Shown one piece after another: positions 1-5,167 of a stretch of DNA of 8,308 nucleotides. The notes under the pieces are model-generated. The model worked only from the letters and a program-made list of their open reading frames with translations, searched no databases and was not told the origin of the DNA. Position 1 is the stretch's first letter, and every line of letters begins with the position of its first letter. Origin of the DNA: SAR324 cluster bacterium. Its GTDB lineage: Bacteria > SAR324 > XYD2-FULL-50-16. The translations under genes were made by a program, and so were the position numbers. Where the stretch lies: NCBI GenBank assembly GCA_002401295.1, contig NVSR01000039.1:1-8308 (forward strand), written 5' to 3'.

Positions 1-701
1 AATCCTTCCCCTGGACGCAAAATACTAGGGTCTAGTTTAGTCTTATAATCAAATACACAATTGTCTCTAGCAAAAAGAAGATTGTCTTGAATATACTCTT
101 TGCCCTTTTTTTGTTGAGTTTCTGTCATTCTATAAAACTTCACATTTCGAATGCCATCCAAGCTACATTTTCTGCCTTTTTCTCCTAATCCATTATAATT
201 ATATTGCTCAAATGTTCTTACATTTTTAATAGCTCCCATTTTACGTTCTAACAACTTAAACGATTCTTTATAATTGTCTGTTAATGGTTCAAAAAGCCAA
301 TGAATATCTAAATGTTGCCTAATCTGCTCAAAAAAGCCTTTATCCATAGATAATTGCTTACAATTCTTTCCTATGTCTAGTATAGCCGAAGTTGATAAAG
401 ATTCCCATTTAGCTTTTACCGCTGTTTCTATATCTTCGCCTAATTTTTGTAATTCAGATTCAGAACTATTTACCACTGCCACAAAACGATTAGGCAATGA
501 TTCTAAATCATCCCACCTATCTATATCATTAGGATAAGCAAAAGGAAAAATTATATCTTTTCTTTCTTTTAATTCCTCAATGGCTGTCTTGACTAACTGG
601 GAAAGCAATAAACTTCCAGCATATAAATCCTGTGTTTTACGTGCTTGTGCAATAAAAGATTGCACAGGACCTATGGTGAGTAGGAATAAAAATTTATTCA
701 T
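1..701 (-). CDS. cmr2: Type III-B CRISPR Cas10 subunit Cmr2, N-terminal part (runs off the left edge)
   Basis: Large subunit of the Cmr RNA-guided surveillance complex. In this family the Palm domains convert ATP to cyclic oligoadenylate when target RNA is bound. I translated 233 complete codons without a stop. Residues 10-34 carry the Cas10/Cmr2 signature: IGPVQSFIAQARKTQDLYAG followed by SLLLS; 'LPNRFVAVV' (69-77) is also typical. Residues 179-183 (CSLDG) occupy the zinc-ribbon position, but the expected second Cys is Asp; another Cys is at 215. The segment ends in LRPGEG, common in Cmr2. The protein opens directly on the GPVQ motif, so the N-terminal HD nuclease domain of the longer Cmr2 form (about 200 residues) is absent. 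Any GGDD cyclase motif would lie beyond the edge. Its ATG shares one base with the cmr1 stop (TAATG, 699-703), implying translational coupling. The Cmr2 assignment is firm; cyclase activity is unseen. Confidence 0.95.
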   Translation of the reverse strand, partial: MNKFLFLLTIGPVQSFIAQARKTQDLYAGSLLLSQLVKTAIEELKERKDIIFPFAYPNDIDRWDDLESLPNRFVAVVNSSESELQKLGEDIETAVKAKWESLSTSAILDIGKNCKQLSMDKGFFEQIRQHLDIHWLFEPLTDNYKESFKLLERKMGAIKNVRTFEQYNYNGLGEKGRKCSLDGIRNVKFYRMTETQQKKGKEYIQDNLLFARDNCVFDYKTKLDPSILRPGEG

Positions 702-1612
702 TATATTAGTTTTATTTTAAGTTGTGTTTGAAGTTCTATATGCCTAGTTTCTGATTTTCCTCTGGATGGTACATGGTTTAATGTTGTAATTATTGGAACT
801 TCATTTGTTAAACATGAAATATAAATTGGAGATGCTAAACGGTTAGCGCCATCACCAATAGAACTTTCAAAACAGCTATACTTCTTTATGTTGGGTTTTT
901 CTTTTTTCTTTCTTTTATCTGCTTCTTTTTCTGCTCTTTCATATTCTTTCTTTTTTACCTGATGAGATGCTTCAATAATATCTTTAGGTAAATAGTTTTC
1001 TGATTTTTTGCCTATTTCTATGGTTTTAATATAAGGATAGTTATTATTTTTTTGATTTTTAGATTTAATACTATGAGTCTCTTTATCTATAAAAAAATTG
1101 TCTTTCTTTAAATATTTAGCAACACTCTCCAACTCTTGTTTGATATTAAATAGCTCTTCATTAATAGCTGTAATTTTTACACTACCAAAACCACGTCTAC
1201 TTCGTTTTCCGAAACCACCTAGTATAGTTGTAAGGATAAAGAGATTTTTGATTTCACTCAAGTAATTTTTTGGTAATGAAAATTGTATTTTGAAGGATTG
1301 CCCTTCTTCAAAACAAGGAGTCCATGATTGCTCTCTTTTTGTTCTTTTATGAGGAAGTATTGCAGCTTCTAGTTTTTTATAATCTAGGGGCTGTAAAACT
1401 CTTATGATTACTCGACTTCGCCGTTCCGTACTACCAAAAATCTCTCCTTCCCGTTCCTTCAACTCCCCCAAACTCAAATGCCCATTAAGCGCTCGCCACC
1501 AAAAGCGCAAAGCCCCCTTAATCGAAGGCGCACGCAATTCAGGAGTAGAGCCATCCGCCCCAGCCAAAAACATAGGCGTAATTGTTTCGCAAGTAAAGGT
1601 GATTTTATGCAT
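701..1612 (-). CDS. cmr1: Type III-B CRISPR RAMP protein Cmr1
   Basis: Cmr1 is a RAMP (Cas7-like) subunit at the head of the Cmr complex, near the 3' end of the crRNA. The 303 residues are about normal length for the family. Visible hallmarks: TPMFLAGAD (12-20), then RAPSIKGALRFWWRAL (27-42), GEIFGS (56-61), the glycine-rich RAMP loop GGFGKRSRRGFGSV (132-145), and RLASPIYI (258-265). A Lys/Glu-rich stretch (about 220-242) is probably a surface insertion or linker. It is the first gene of the operon and overlaps cmr2 by one base. The start at 1612 lies just before the conserved first strand (KITFTCET), and no Shine-Dalgarno is visible, which is usual in this phylum. Composition is uneven: the segment coding for roughly residues 12-70 is about 55% GC, while later parts fall to near 20%. 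Likely driven by the sigma-54 promoter at 1762-1778, perhaps with a basal promoter at 1680-1687. Confidence 0.95.
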   Translation of the reverse strand: MHKITFTCETITPMFLAGADGSTPELRAPSIKGALRFWWRALNGHLSLGELKEREGEIFGSTERRSRVIIRVLQPLDYKKLEAAILPHKRTKREQSWTPCFEEGQSFKIQFSLPKNYLSEIKNLFILTTILGGFGKRSRRGFGSVKITAINEELFNIKQELESVAKYLKKDNFFIDKETHSIKSKNQKNNNYPYIKTIEIGKKSENYLPKDIIEASHQVKKKEYERAEKEADKRKKKEKPNIKKYSCFESSIGDGANRLASPIYISCLTNEVPIITTLNHVPSRGKSETRHIELQTQLKIKLI

Positions 1613-1679
1613 ACAACAAGTGATTTAGTAAATTAGAAATAGGATAAAGAGTTATTTGATGTGTATTTATATCAATTTT

Positions 1680-1687
1680 TAAAGGTA
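1680..1687 (-). promoter_or_regulatory. Possible basal (primary sigma) -7 element for cmr1-cmr2
   Basis: Read on the minus strand this is TACCTTTA, seven of eight positions of the Bacteroidota -7 consensus TAnnTTTG, and identical except for the last base to the two TACCTTTG elements further right in the window. It lies 68 nt before the cmr1 ATG and downstream of the sigma-54 element. No good TTTG -33 box sits 20 nt upstream; the nearest, ATTG, is about three bases too far. It could supply low constitutive transcription, or be chance in AT-rich DNA. Confidence 0.3.
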
Positions 1688-1761
1688 TATTTTTTTATCA
1701 TAAAACAGAACAATAACAGATTATATTTAATAATATAATGTGCTTAATTCCCCTTCTTTAA

Positions 1762-1778
1762 AGCAATAAATATTCCAA
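1762..1778 (-). promoter_or_regulatory. Sigma-54 (RpoN) -24/-12 promoter facing the cmr operon
   Basis: The minus strand reads TTGGAATATTTATTGCT. Against the sigma-54 consensus TTGGCACGNNNNTTGCT it keeps TTGG at -24 and TTGCT at -12, with exactly ten bases between the invariant GG (1776-1775) and GC (1764-1763). Only positions around the CAC of the -24 box deviate. The predicted start is about 12 nt downstream, near 1751, giving a 5' UTR of roughly 140 nt before cmr1. I scanned the two intergenic regions by eye and saw no other properly spaced GG-N10-GC. The adjacent divergent gene encodes a sigma-54 activator, which strongly supports function. Transcription from such promoters needs an ATP-hydrolysing activator, so expression should be tightly inducible. 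Confidence 0.75.
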
Positions 1779-1818
1779 GTCCTATTGTAGCATTTTAGGG
1801 CATTTTTTATATCTTTAG

Positions 1819-1855
1819 TAGTCATTTATTGATTTAATGTATTATTTTTTGACTA
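1819..1855. promoter_or_regulatory. Candidate upstream activator-binding site (TAGTCA/TGACTA dyad)
   Basis: TAGTCA at 1819-1824 and its reverse complement TGACTA at 1850-1855 form an inverted pair. The half-site starts are 31 bp apart, close to three helical turns, so both would face the same side of the DNA. The dyad centre is about 85 bp upstream of the predicted sigma-54 start for cmr1, a usual enhancer distance for this activator class. It also abuts the regulator's own start codon (1862), so binding could repress the regulator's gene. Six-base arms in AT-rich DNA can arise by chance. Confidence 0.4.
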
Positions 1856-1861
1856 TTTGTA

Positions 1862-3310
1862 ATGAAAAAAATATTAATTTCGTGGCTAGCCATACAAAAC
1901 GATTTTGTACATACGACAGAAGGAAAAAAGGTCAACATTCAAGGGCCAAACTACCTGTATCATCAGCATTATTCTGATTATGAAGAACATATATTGTTAT
2001 CTTCGGCAGCAAATGAGGACGTAGATACAGCAGGTGTTTTTATGAAAAATAAGCTCTATCAAGACTTTCCAAGGCATCAAGTAAGTCTAAAATACCTAGG
2101 AATTAAGGATGTAATTGACCTAAATGAAGTCCAGCAAAAAGTGCAGCCTATATTATTTGCCTATAAAGATGCTGAAATAGACATTTTCTTTTCCCCAGGT
2201 ACCGCTGTAATGCGTTTGGTTTGGTTTATTTGCCATCAAACTTTGGGTTTAAACACTTCCCTCCTTCAAACTCGTAAACCTGTATATGGAAAAACAGGAA
2301 TACCAGAACGGCTCTATATAGAACTCCAAAAAGATGCATTTCCCAGCAGTTTAATTATTCGGGAATCGAACAAGCAACAACAACTTAAGGAGTTACCCGT
2401 TCCGAAGCAATTTTGTATCACAGCTACTTTGAAACCAATCTATGAACAGGCTTTTAAAGTAGCCCAAACCGATGTTACAACCTTAATTTTAGGCGAAAGT
2501 GGCACAGGAAAAGAACACTTGGCTAAATACATTCACCAACAATCGTTGCGCAAAGATGCTTCTTTCATAACTGTCAATTGTTCGGCTATGCGGGATGATC
2601 TTCTAGAATCAAGGCTCTTTGGGCATAAAAAAGGAAGCTTTACAGGAGCTATTTCTGATCACAAAGGACTATTTGAAGAGGCAGAAGGAGGGAGTATTTT
2701 TTTGGATGAGATTGGAGACATTAGCTTGTATATGCAGCAAACCCTATTACGAATTTTGCAGGACAAGGAAATTCAACCAATTGGAAAAGCTCCTAAGAAA
2801 GTGAATGTACGTATTATTGCTGCAACCAACAAAGACCTAATCAAATGTTGTGAAGAAGGGAAATTTAGATGGGATTTATATTATCGTTTGGCGATTATTG
2901 ACTTGGAAATTCCCCCTTTTAGAAATTTTACTAGAACAGATAAAAAGAAACTGATTCATTTTTTCTTAAAGTTCTATGACAACGTTTATCCTAAAAATAT
3001 TAGCTTGAGCAAAGCTTTAGAAAAAGAAATTTTGACTTATGCCTTTCCAGGGAATATCCGGGAATTGGAAAATATGATTGAACGATTTTATGTTTTAGGA
3101 GAGGGGGAAGTAGAGTTATCTCTATTACCAAAGCGAATTAGGGAGCCTCAAATAGAATTTTCAACCAAGCTTTCGGATATGGAAAAACAGCACATTCAGA
3201 AGGTTTTAGAACAGTATAATTATAATTTGACACAGACAGCCAAAGCATTGGGAATTGTCTTAAATACCTTAAAGAAAAAAATGGGATTGTATAATATCGA
3301 ACGGAAATAA
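1862..3310 (+). CDS. RtcR-like sigma-54 transcriptional activator with N-terminal CARF-like domain
   Basis: Predicted enhancer-binding protein that uses ATP hydrolysis to open sigma-54 promoters, with a sensor domain at the N terminus. Residues 1-160 look like a Rossmann-type CARF domain: opening strand KKILISWLA (2-10) and IDIFFSPGTAVMRL (106-119), whose SPGT..M resembles the nucleotide-binding loop of Csm6/Csx1 and RtcR. The AAA+ domain (about 185-425) has Walker A GESGTGKE (211-218), the sigma-54-contact loop GSFTGA (258-263, usually GAFTGA), Walker B IFLDEIGD (279-286), ATN sensor I (321-323), RWDLYYRL with the arginine finger (336-343) and PGNIREL (396-402). A Fis-type helix-turn-helix closes it (about 441-476, TQTAKALGIVLNTLKKKMG). 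At 482 residues it is complete and somewhat shorter than my recollection of RtcR. It is divergent from cmr1 over 249 bp, as rtcR is from rtcBA. The AAA+ and DNA-binding assignments are firm; the CARF assignment rests on motif and context, and the ligand is inferred. It is not called rtcR because no RNA ligase or cyclase gene is in view. Confidence 0.9.
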   Translation: MKKILISWLAIQNDFVHTTEGKKVNIQGPNYLYHQHYSDYEEHILLSSAANEDVDTAGVFMKNKLYQDFPRHQVSLKYLGIKDVIDLNEVQQKVQPILFAYKDAEIDIFFSPGTAVMRLVWFICHQTLGLNTSLLQTRKPVYGKTGIPERLYIELQKDAFPSSLIIRESNKQQQLKELPVPKQFCITATLKPIYEQAFKVAQTDVTTLILGESGTGKEHLAKYIHQQSLRKDASFITVNCSAMRDDLLESRLFGHKKGSFTGAISDHKGLFEEAEGGSIFLDEIGDISLYMQQTLLRILQDKEIQPIGKAPKKVNVRIIAATNKDLIKCCEEGKFRWDLYYRLAIIDLEIPPFRNFTRTDKKKLIHFFLKFYDNVYPKNISLSKALEKEILTYAFPGNIRELENMIERFYVLGEGEVELSLLPKRIREPQIEFSTKLSDMEKQHIQKVLEQYNYNLTQTAKALGIVLNTLKKKMGLYNIERK

Positions 3311-3315
3311 AATCG

Positions 3316-3342
3316 GTTACTTTTTTATTACAAACTAGTAAC
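3316..3342 (+). terminator. Weak dyad just after the regulator gene, possible transcription end
   Basis: GTTACT (3316-3321) and AGTAAC (3337-3342) can pair as a 6-bp stem around a 15-nt loop, six bases after the regulator's stop codon. A T-rich run lies inside the loop rather than after the stem, so this is not a standard intrinsic terminator. It is reported mainly because of its position. Confidence 0.2.
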
Positions 3343-3521
3343 GTCCATAAGAAAAATGAAACTTAGAAAAGGAGCCATGAAATTTTATTTTGTTAAGCCT
3401 TTTAGATCCTAAATAACTTATCCTGCTTTACAAAAAAGGTGTCATTCTAATAAGATAAAGGTAATAGCGTTTGTTGTAATTAAGTTATATATTATACGTA
3501 AAAAATAAATGAAAATAGGCA

Positions 3522-3553
3522 CTTGTGTTTTTTGTTTATTTGATTTACCTTTG
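3522..3553 (+). promoter_or_regulatory. Bacteroidota-type promoter (CTTG-N20-TACCTTTG)
   Basis: The -7 element TACCTTTG (3546-3553) matches TAnnTTTG exactly. CTTG (3522-3525) lies 20 bases upstream, one mismatch from the TTTG -33 box, with the same spacing as the promoter at 3884-3915. Transcription would start near 3560. The only ORF downstream with a plausible start context is the 27-codon one at 3648, so the promoter's product is unclear. Confidence 0.5.
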
Positions 3554-3647
3554 CCCTATCATCAAAAATATCCAACCCTAAATAGATATTTTAGTTTTAT
3601 TTCAATGAATCATTATTGTATATTTTAACTAAATAAAAAACCAAACC

Positions 3648-3731
3648 ATGAAATTATTAACCCACTTCTCAAAAGTAGCTCGCTTTTGTTTAATCCATGA
3701 CAATTCCTTTTTGACAAACTCTTGTCAATAA
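3648..3731 (+). CDS. 27-residue ORF, possible gene remnant or leader peptide
   Basis: An ATG in an A-rich context (ACCAAACCATGAAA), roughly 90 nt after a predicted transcription start, opens a 27-codon frame: MKLLTHFSKVARFCLIHDNS and then FLTNSCQ. The basic, hydrophobic beginning recalls the start of a signal peptide, but it stops without a mature domain. I do not recognise it. It may be the surviving 5' end of a deleted gene, a leader peptide, or not translated at all. Two hairpins lie within it (3670-3688 and 3711-3728), which would fit an RNA-level role instead. Confidence 0.25.
   Translation: MKLLTHFSKVARFCLIHDNSFLTNSCQ
3670..3688 (+). other. Small hairpin, 6-bp stem
   Basis: CAAAAG (3670-3675) pairs with CTTTTG (3683-3688) around a 7-nt loop, inside the 27-codon ORF and followed by TTTAA. 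It is short and only moderately stable. It matters chiefly because a second hairpin follows 22 nt later on the same predicted transcript. Confidence 0.3.
3711..3728 (+). other. Perfect 7-bp inverted repeat TTGACAA-ACTC-TTGTCAA
   Basis: TTGACAA (3711-3717) and TTGTCAA (3722-3728) are perfect reverse complements around a 4-nt loop, at the end of the 27-codon ORF and ending just before its stop. It could fold as an RNA hairpin or be a protein-binding dyad. No T-run follows, so it is not a textbook terminator. A further TGACAA lies just before it, at 3698-3703. Confidence 0.4.
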
Positions 3732-3781
3732 ATGCAAAACAAAAAAAATAATTACTAAGGCTAATAATAGTCCTTTTTTAT

Positions 3782-3811
3782 AAAAAACGAATAGACTTTT
3801 TAGTCCATTCG
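3782..3811 (-). terminator. Terminator-like hairpin with T-run, reading leftward
   Basis: Positions 3788-3797 (CGAATAGACT) pair with 3802-3811 (AGTCCATTCG) around a TTTT loop: ten positions with a single mismatch. On the minus strand the stem is followed directly by six T's (complement of 3782-3787), the layout of an intrinsic terminator. No credible leftward gene ends here, so it may guard against antisense transcription out of the ompH operon or be left from a lost gene. Confidence 0.45.
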
Positions 3812-3879
3812 TTAGGTGAGATGTACCGTTCAAAGGCTGAGATGTACCATTCGTTAGATAGGTTGTCCCTTTTGGGTTT
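3796..3879. repeat. Degenerate 21-bp tandem repeats, two clear units and two decayed flanking ones
   Basis: Units at 3817-3837 and 3838-3858 both begin TGAGATGTACC then RTTC. Flanking 21-bp blocks at 3796-3816 and 3859-3879 keep only part of the pattern, mainly the CC at unit positions 10-11. CCATTCGTTAG also occurs twice, at 3805-3815 and 3847-3857. On the minus strand the period equals seven codons (SNEWYIS, AFERYIS, PNEWTKK), so it may be a fragment of a repetitive protein gene; otherwise it could be a binding array or a replication-slippage product just upstream of the ompH promoter. Confidence 0.5.
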
Positions 3880-3883
3880 TACG

Positions 3884-3915
3884 TTTGAAATAAAAATATA
3901 ATTGGAATACCTTTG
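3884..3915 (+). promoter_or_regulatory. Promoter of the ompH operon (TTTG-N20-TACCTTTG)
   Basis: TTTG (3884-3887) and TACCTTTG (3908-3915) match the Bacteroidota -33 and -7 boxes perfectly with a 20-base spacer. The predicted start lies a few bases beyond 3915, giving a leader of roughly 35-40 nt before the ATG at 3959. This should be the main primary-sigma promoter of the following three-gene unit. Confidence 0.75.
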
Positions 3916-3958
3916 TATTGTGAACTTCTTATTTTTTATAAAATCAGTATAATAACTC

Positions 3959-4501
3959 ATGAAAATATCTACAATATTGCAAGCAATATTTGCAGTAATA
4001 ATAACATCTTGGATGTTATGGTTAACGATAGGAACACAAGATCAACTGAAGGTTGCTTATGTGCATTCTGAATATATTTTTGAAAACTATTTAGGGACAA
4101 TAGAGTCTTATAAAACACTAGAATCCAAAAATCAAAAATGGGGGAATAACCTGGACTCTTTGTCTAAAACATATCGTGCAACGTTTGCTAGTTATGAAGC
4201 GAAAAGTGAGAGTTTAAGTAAAGAAGCAAAAGAAGCACTTGGGTATAGATTAAAACAACAAGAAACGGGTTTTAATAATTATCATCAATCTGTAGAGAAG
4301 ATGAAATTAGAGGAAGATCAGAAACTAACTCAATCTGTTATCAAACAAATTGATGCTTATTTAAAAGAATATGCCTTAAGTAAGGGCTATGATTTGATAA
4401 TAGGAGCAGGAACATCAAGTAGTTTAGTTTATGGTGGAAAGAATTATGATCTGACAGATGATATTTTAGTCTTTATTAATAAAAAATATCGAGGTGAATA
4501 G
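3959..4501 (+). CDS. OmpH/Skp-family periplasmic chaperone-like protein
   Basis: Skp/OmpH proteins are trimeric periplasmic holdases that escort unfolded outer-membrane or surface proteins. This 180-residue protein has the family plan. A hydrophobic N-terminal segment (about 5-25) acts as signal sequence or anchor. The first body strand is KVAYVHSEYIFENY (31-44), and a long charged helical region (about 45-130) forms the coiled-coil tentacle. The C-terminal part, GYDLIIGAG (143-151) then LVYGGKNYDLTDDILVFINK (156-175), matches the usual 'DITd.Vi..LN' ending. No clear signal-peptidase site is visible, so it may stay membrane-anchored. It starts about 40 nt after a strong promoter, and its stop overlaps the next gene by eight bases. 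With a giant exported protein downstream, a dedicated chaperone role is likely but inferred. ompH is not used as a symbol because this looks like a paralogue rather than the housekeeping copy. Confidence 0.85.
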   Translation: MKISTILQAIFAVIITSWMLWLTIGTQDQLKVAYVHSEYIFENYLGTIESYKTLESKNQKWGNNLDSLSKTYRATFASYEAKSESLSKEAKEALGYRLKQQETGFNNYHQSVEKMKLEEDQKLTQSVIKQIDAYLKEYALSKGYDLIIGAGTSSSLVYGGKNYDLTDDILVFINKKYRGE

Positions 4502-5135
4502 AACAAGATTGAAAAGCTCTATTATGCTATTGGGGTTAGTTGCGTTTTGCTTGTTGAGTTGTAATAAATCGATTGATAATATAAAAGATTACTATAAATA
4601 CATCAACAGCCCAAGTAGTGGTTTGGTAAAGATGAAAAATATAGGAAATATTTCATTTAGTATGAAATATATACCCTCTGATTTTTACCTATACAAAGCT
4701 TGTAAAGAATTTCCTAATATCTCAAAAGATAGTCTAAAAAAGGAATATGAGAATAGCTTTAATTTTATTCTTAAAATAGGACCATCCGAAGCCGCAGATG
4801 TAAAGTTTGATATTATGACAGAAACAGTTAGTTCTTTAGCCGAGTTTCAAGAACAAGTACTTACTGTGAATTTTGGGCTGCAAAAATTTATTCGACTCAA
4901 AATGGGTAATCGAGAAATTGCACCAGTTTTAGTAGAAACAGAAAACGTTTATGGTTTGACTCAGCACCGTTTGATCAACGTTGTCTTTGCAAAAGAAGAA
5001 TTTGAGGAGGACTGGACCAATAATAATGAAATAGATATAACATTCAATGATGAAATTTATGGAACAGGAAAACATCATTTTCTTTTTTATAAAAAGGATT
5101 TAAATAACATCCCTGAATTGGATATAACTAAATAA
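4494..5135 (+). CDS. Predicted lipoprotein of unknown function
   Basis: A 213-residue protein with a lipoprotein signal: basic N terminus (NRTRLK), hydrophobic stretch (10-21), and lipobox LLSC with the acylated Cys at 23. The mature part begins NKSID. I chose GTG at 4494 because it supplies the positively charged n-region; the in-frame ATG at 4524 would leave no basic residues before the hydrophobic core. The GTG lies inside the upstream gene, overlapping its end by eight bases, so translation is probably coupled. The mature domain has no motif I recognise; its second half is rich in Phe, Tyr and acidic residues with alternating patterns suggesting beta strands. Placed between an OmpH-like protein and a giant secreted protein, it may help assemble or anchor the latter at the envelope. 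That role is inference from context only. Confidence 0.8.
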   Translation: MNRTRLKSSIMLLGLVAFCLLSCNKSIDNIKDYYKYINSPSSGLVKMKNIGNISFSMKYIPSDFYLYKACKEFPNISKDSLKKEYENSFNFILKIGPSEAADVKFDIMTETVSSLAEFQEQVLTVNFGLQKFIRLKMGNREIAPVLVETENVYGLTQHRLINVVFAKEEFEEDWTNNNEIDITFNDEIYGTGKHHFLFYKKDLNNIPELDITK

Positions 5136-5167
5136 AATTAAACTACCCTAACTTAATAAATTAACTT

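Larger units (their letters stand above)
3311..3958. other. Long intergenic region without a convincing protein gene
   Basis: These 648 bp are AT-rich and broken by stops in all frames apart from very short ORFs. They contain a weak dyad after the regulator, a Bacteroidota-type promoter, a 27-codon ORF with two small hairpins, a minus-strand terminator-like hairpin, degenerate 21-bp repeats and the promoter of the ompH operon, each listed separately. A 17-codon ORF starting at 3357 has no supporting features. I see no tRNA, CRISPR repeat or recognisable insertion sequence here. Confidence 0.7.

Noticed and set aside
1404..1628. 74-codon plus-strand ORF over the 5' end of cmr1
   Set aside because: Antisense to the highly conserved N-terminal Cmr1 motifs; its existence reflects the GC-rich segment. 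The product resembles no family.
1613..1861. CRISPR repeats or a leader next to cmr1
   Set aside because: No direct repeat of 25-40 bp with regular spacing exists here or elsewhere in the window; the array must lie outside.
2619..2804. 61-codon ORF in another frame of the sigma-54 regulator
   Set aside because: Lies wholly within the conserved AAA+ coding sequence between GAFTGA-like and Walker B regions; an out-of-frame shadow.
1862..3310. Naming the regulator RtcR proper (RNA-repair control)
   Set aside because: The layout matches, but the divergent partner is cmr1 and no rtcA or rtcB is present, so the specific RNA-repair role is not supported here.
3517..3534. AGGCACTTGTGTTTTTTG as a second sigma-54 promoter
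   Set aside because: The GGCAC resembles a -24 box, but ten bases after GG there is TT rather than GC, so the essential -12 element is missing.
3778..3960. 60-codon minus-strand ORF ending upstream of the OmpH-like gene
   Set aside because: No promoter or conserved motif; it crosses the ompH promoter and ends in the terminator-like hairpin. Its only notable content is the 21-bp repeat, listed separately.
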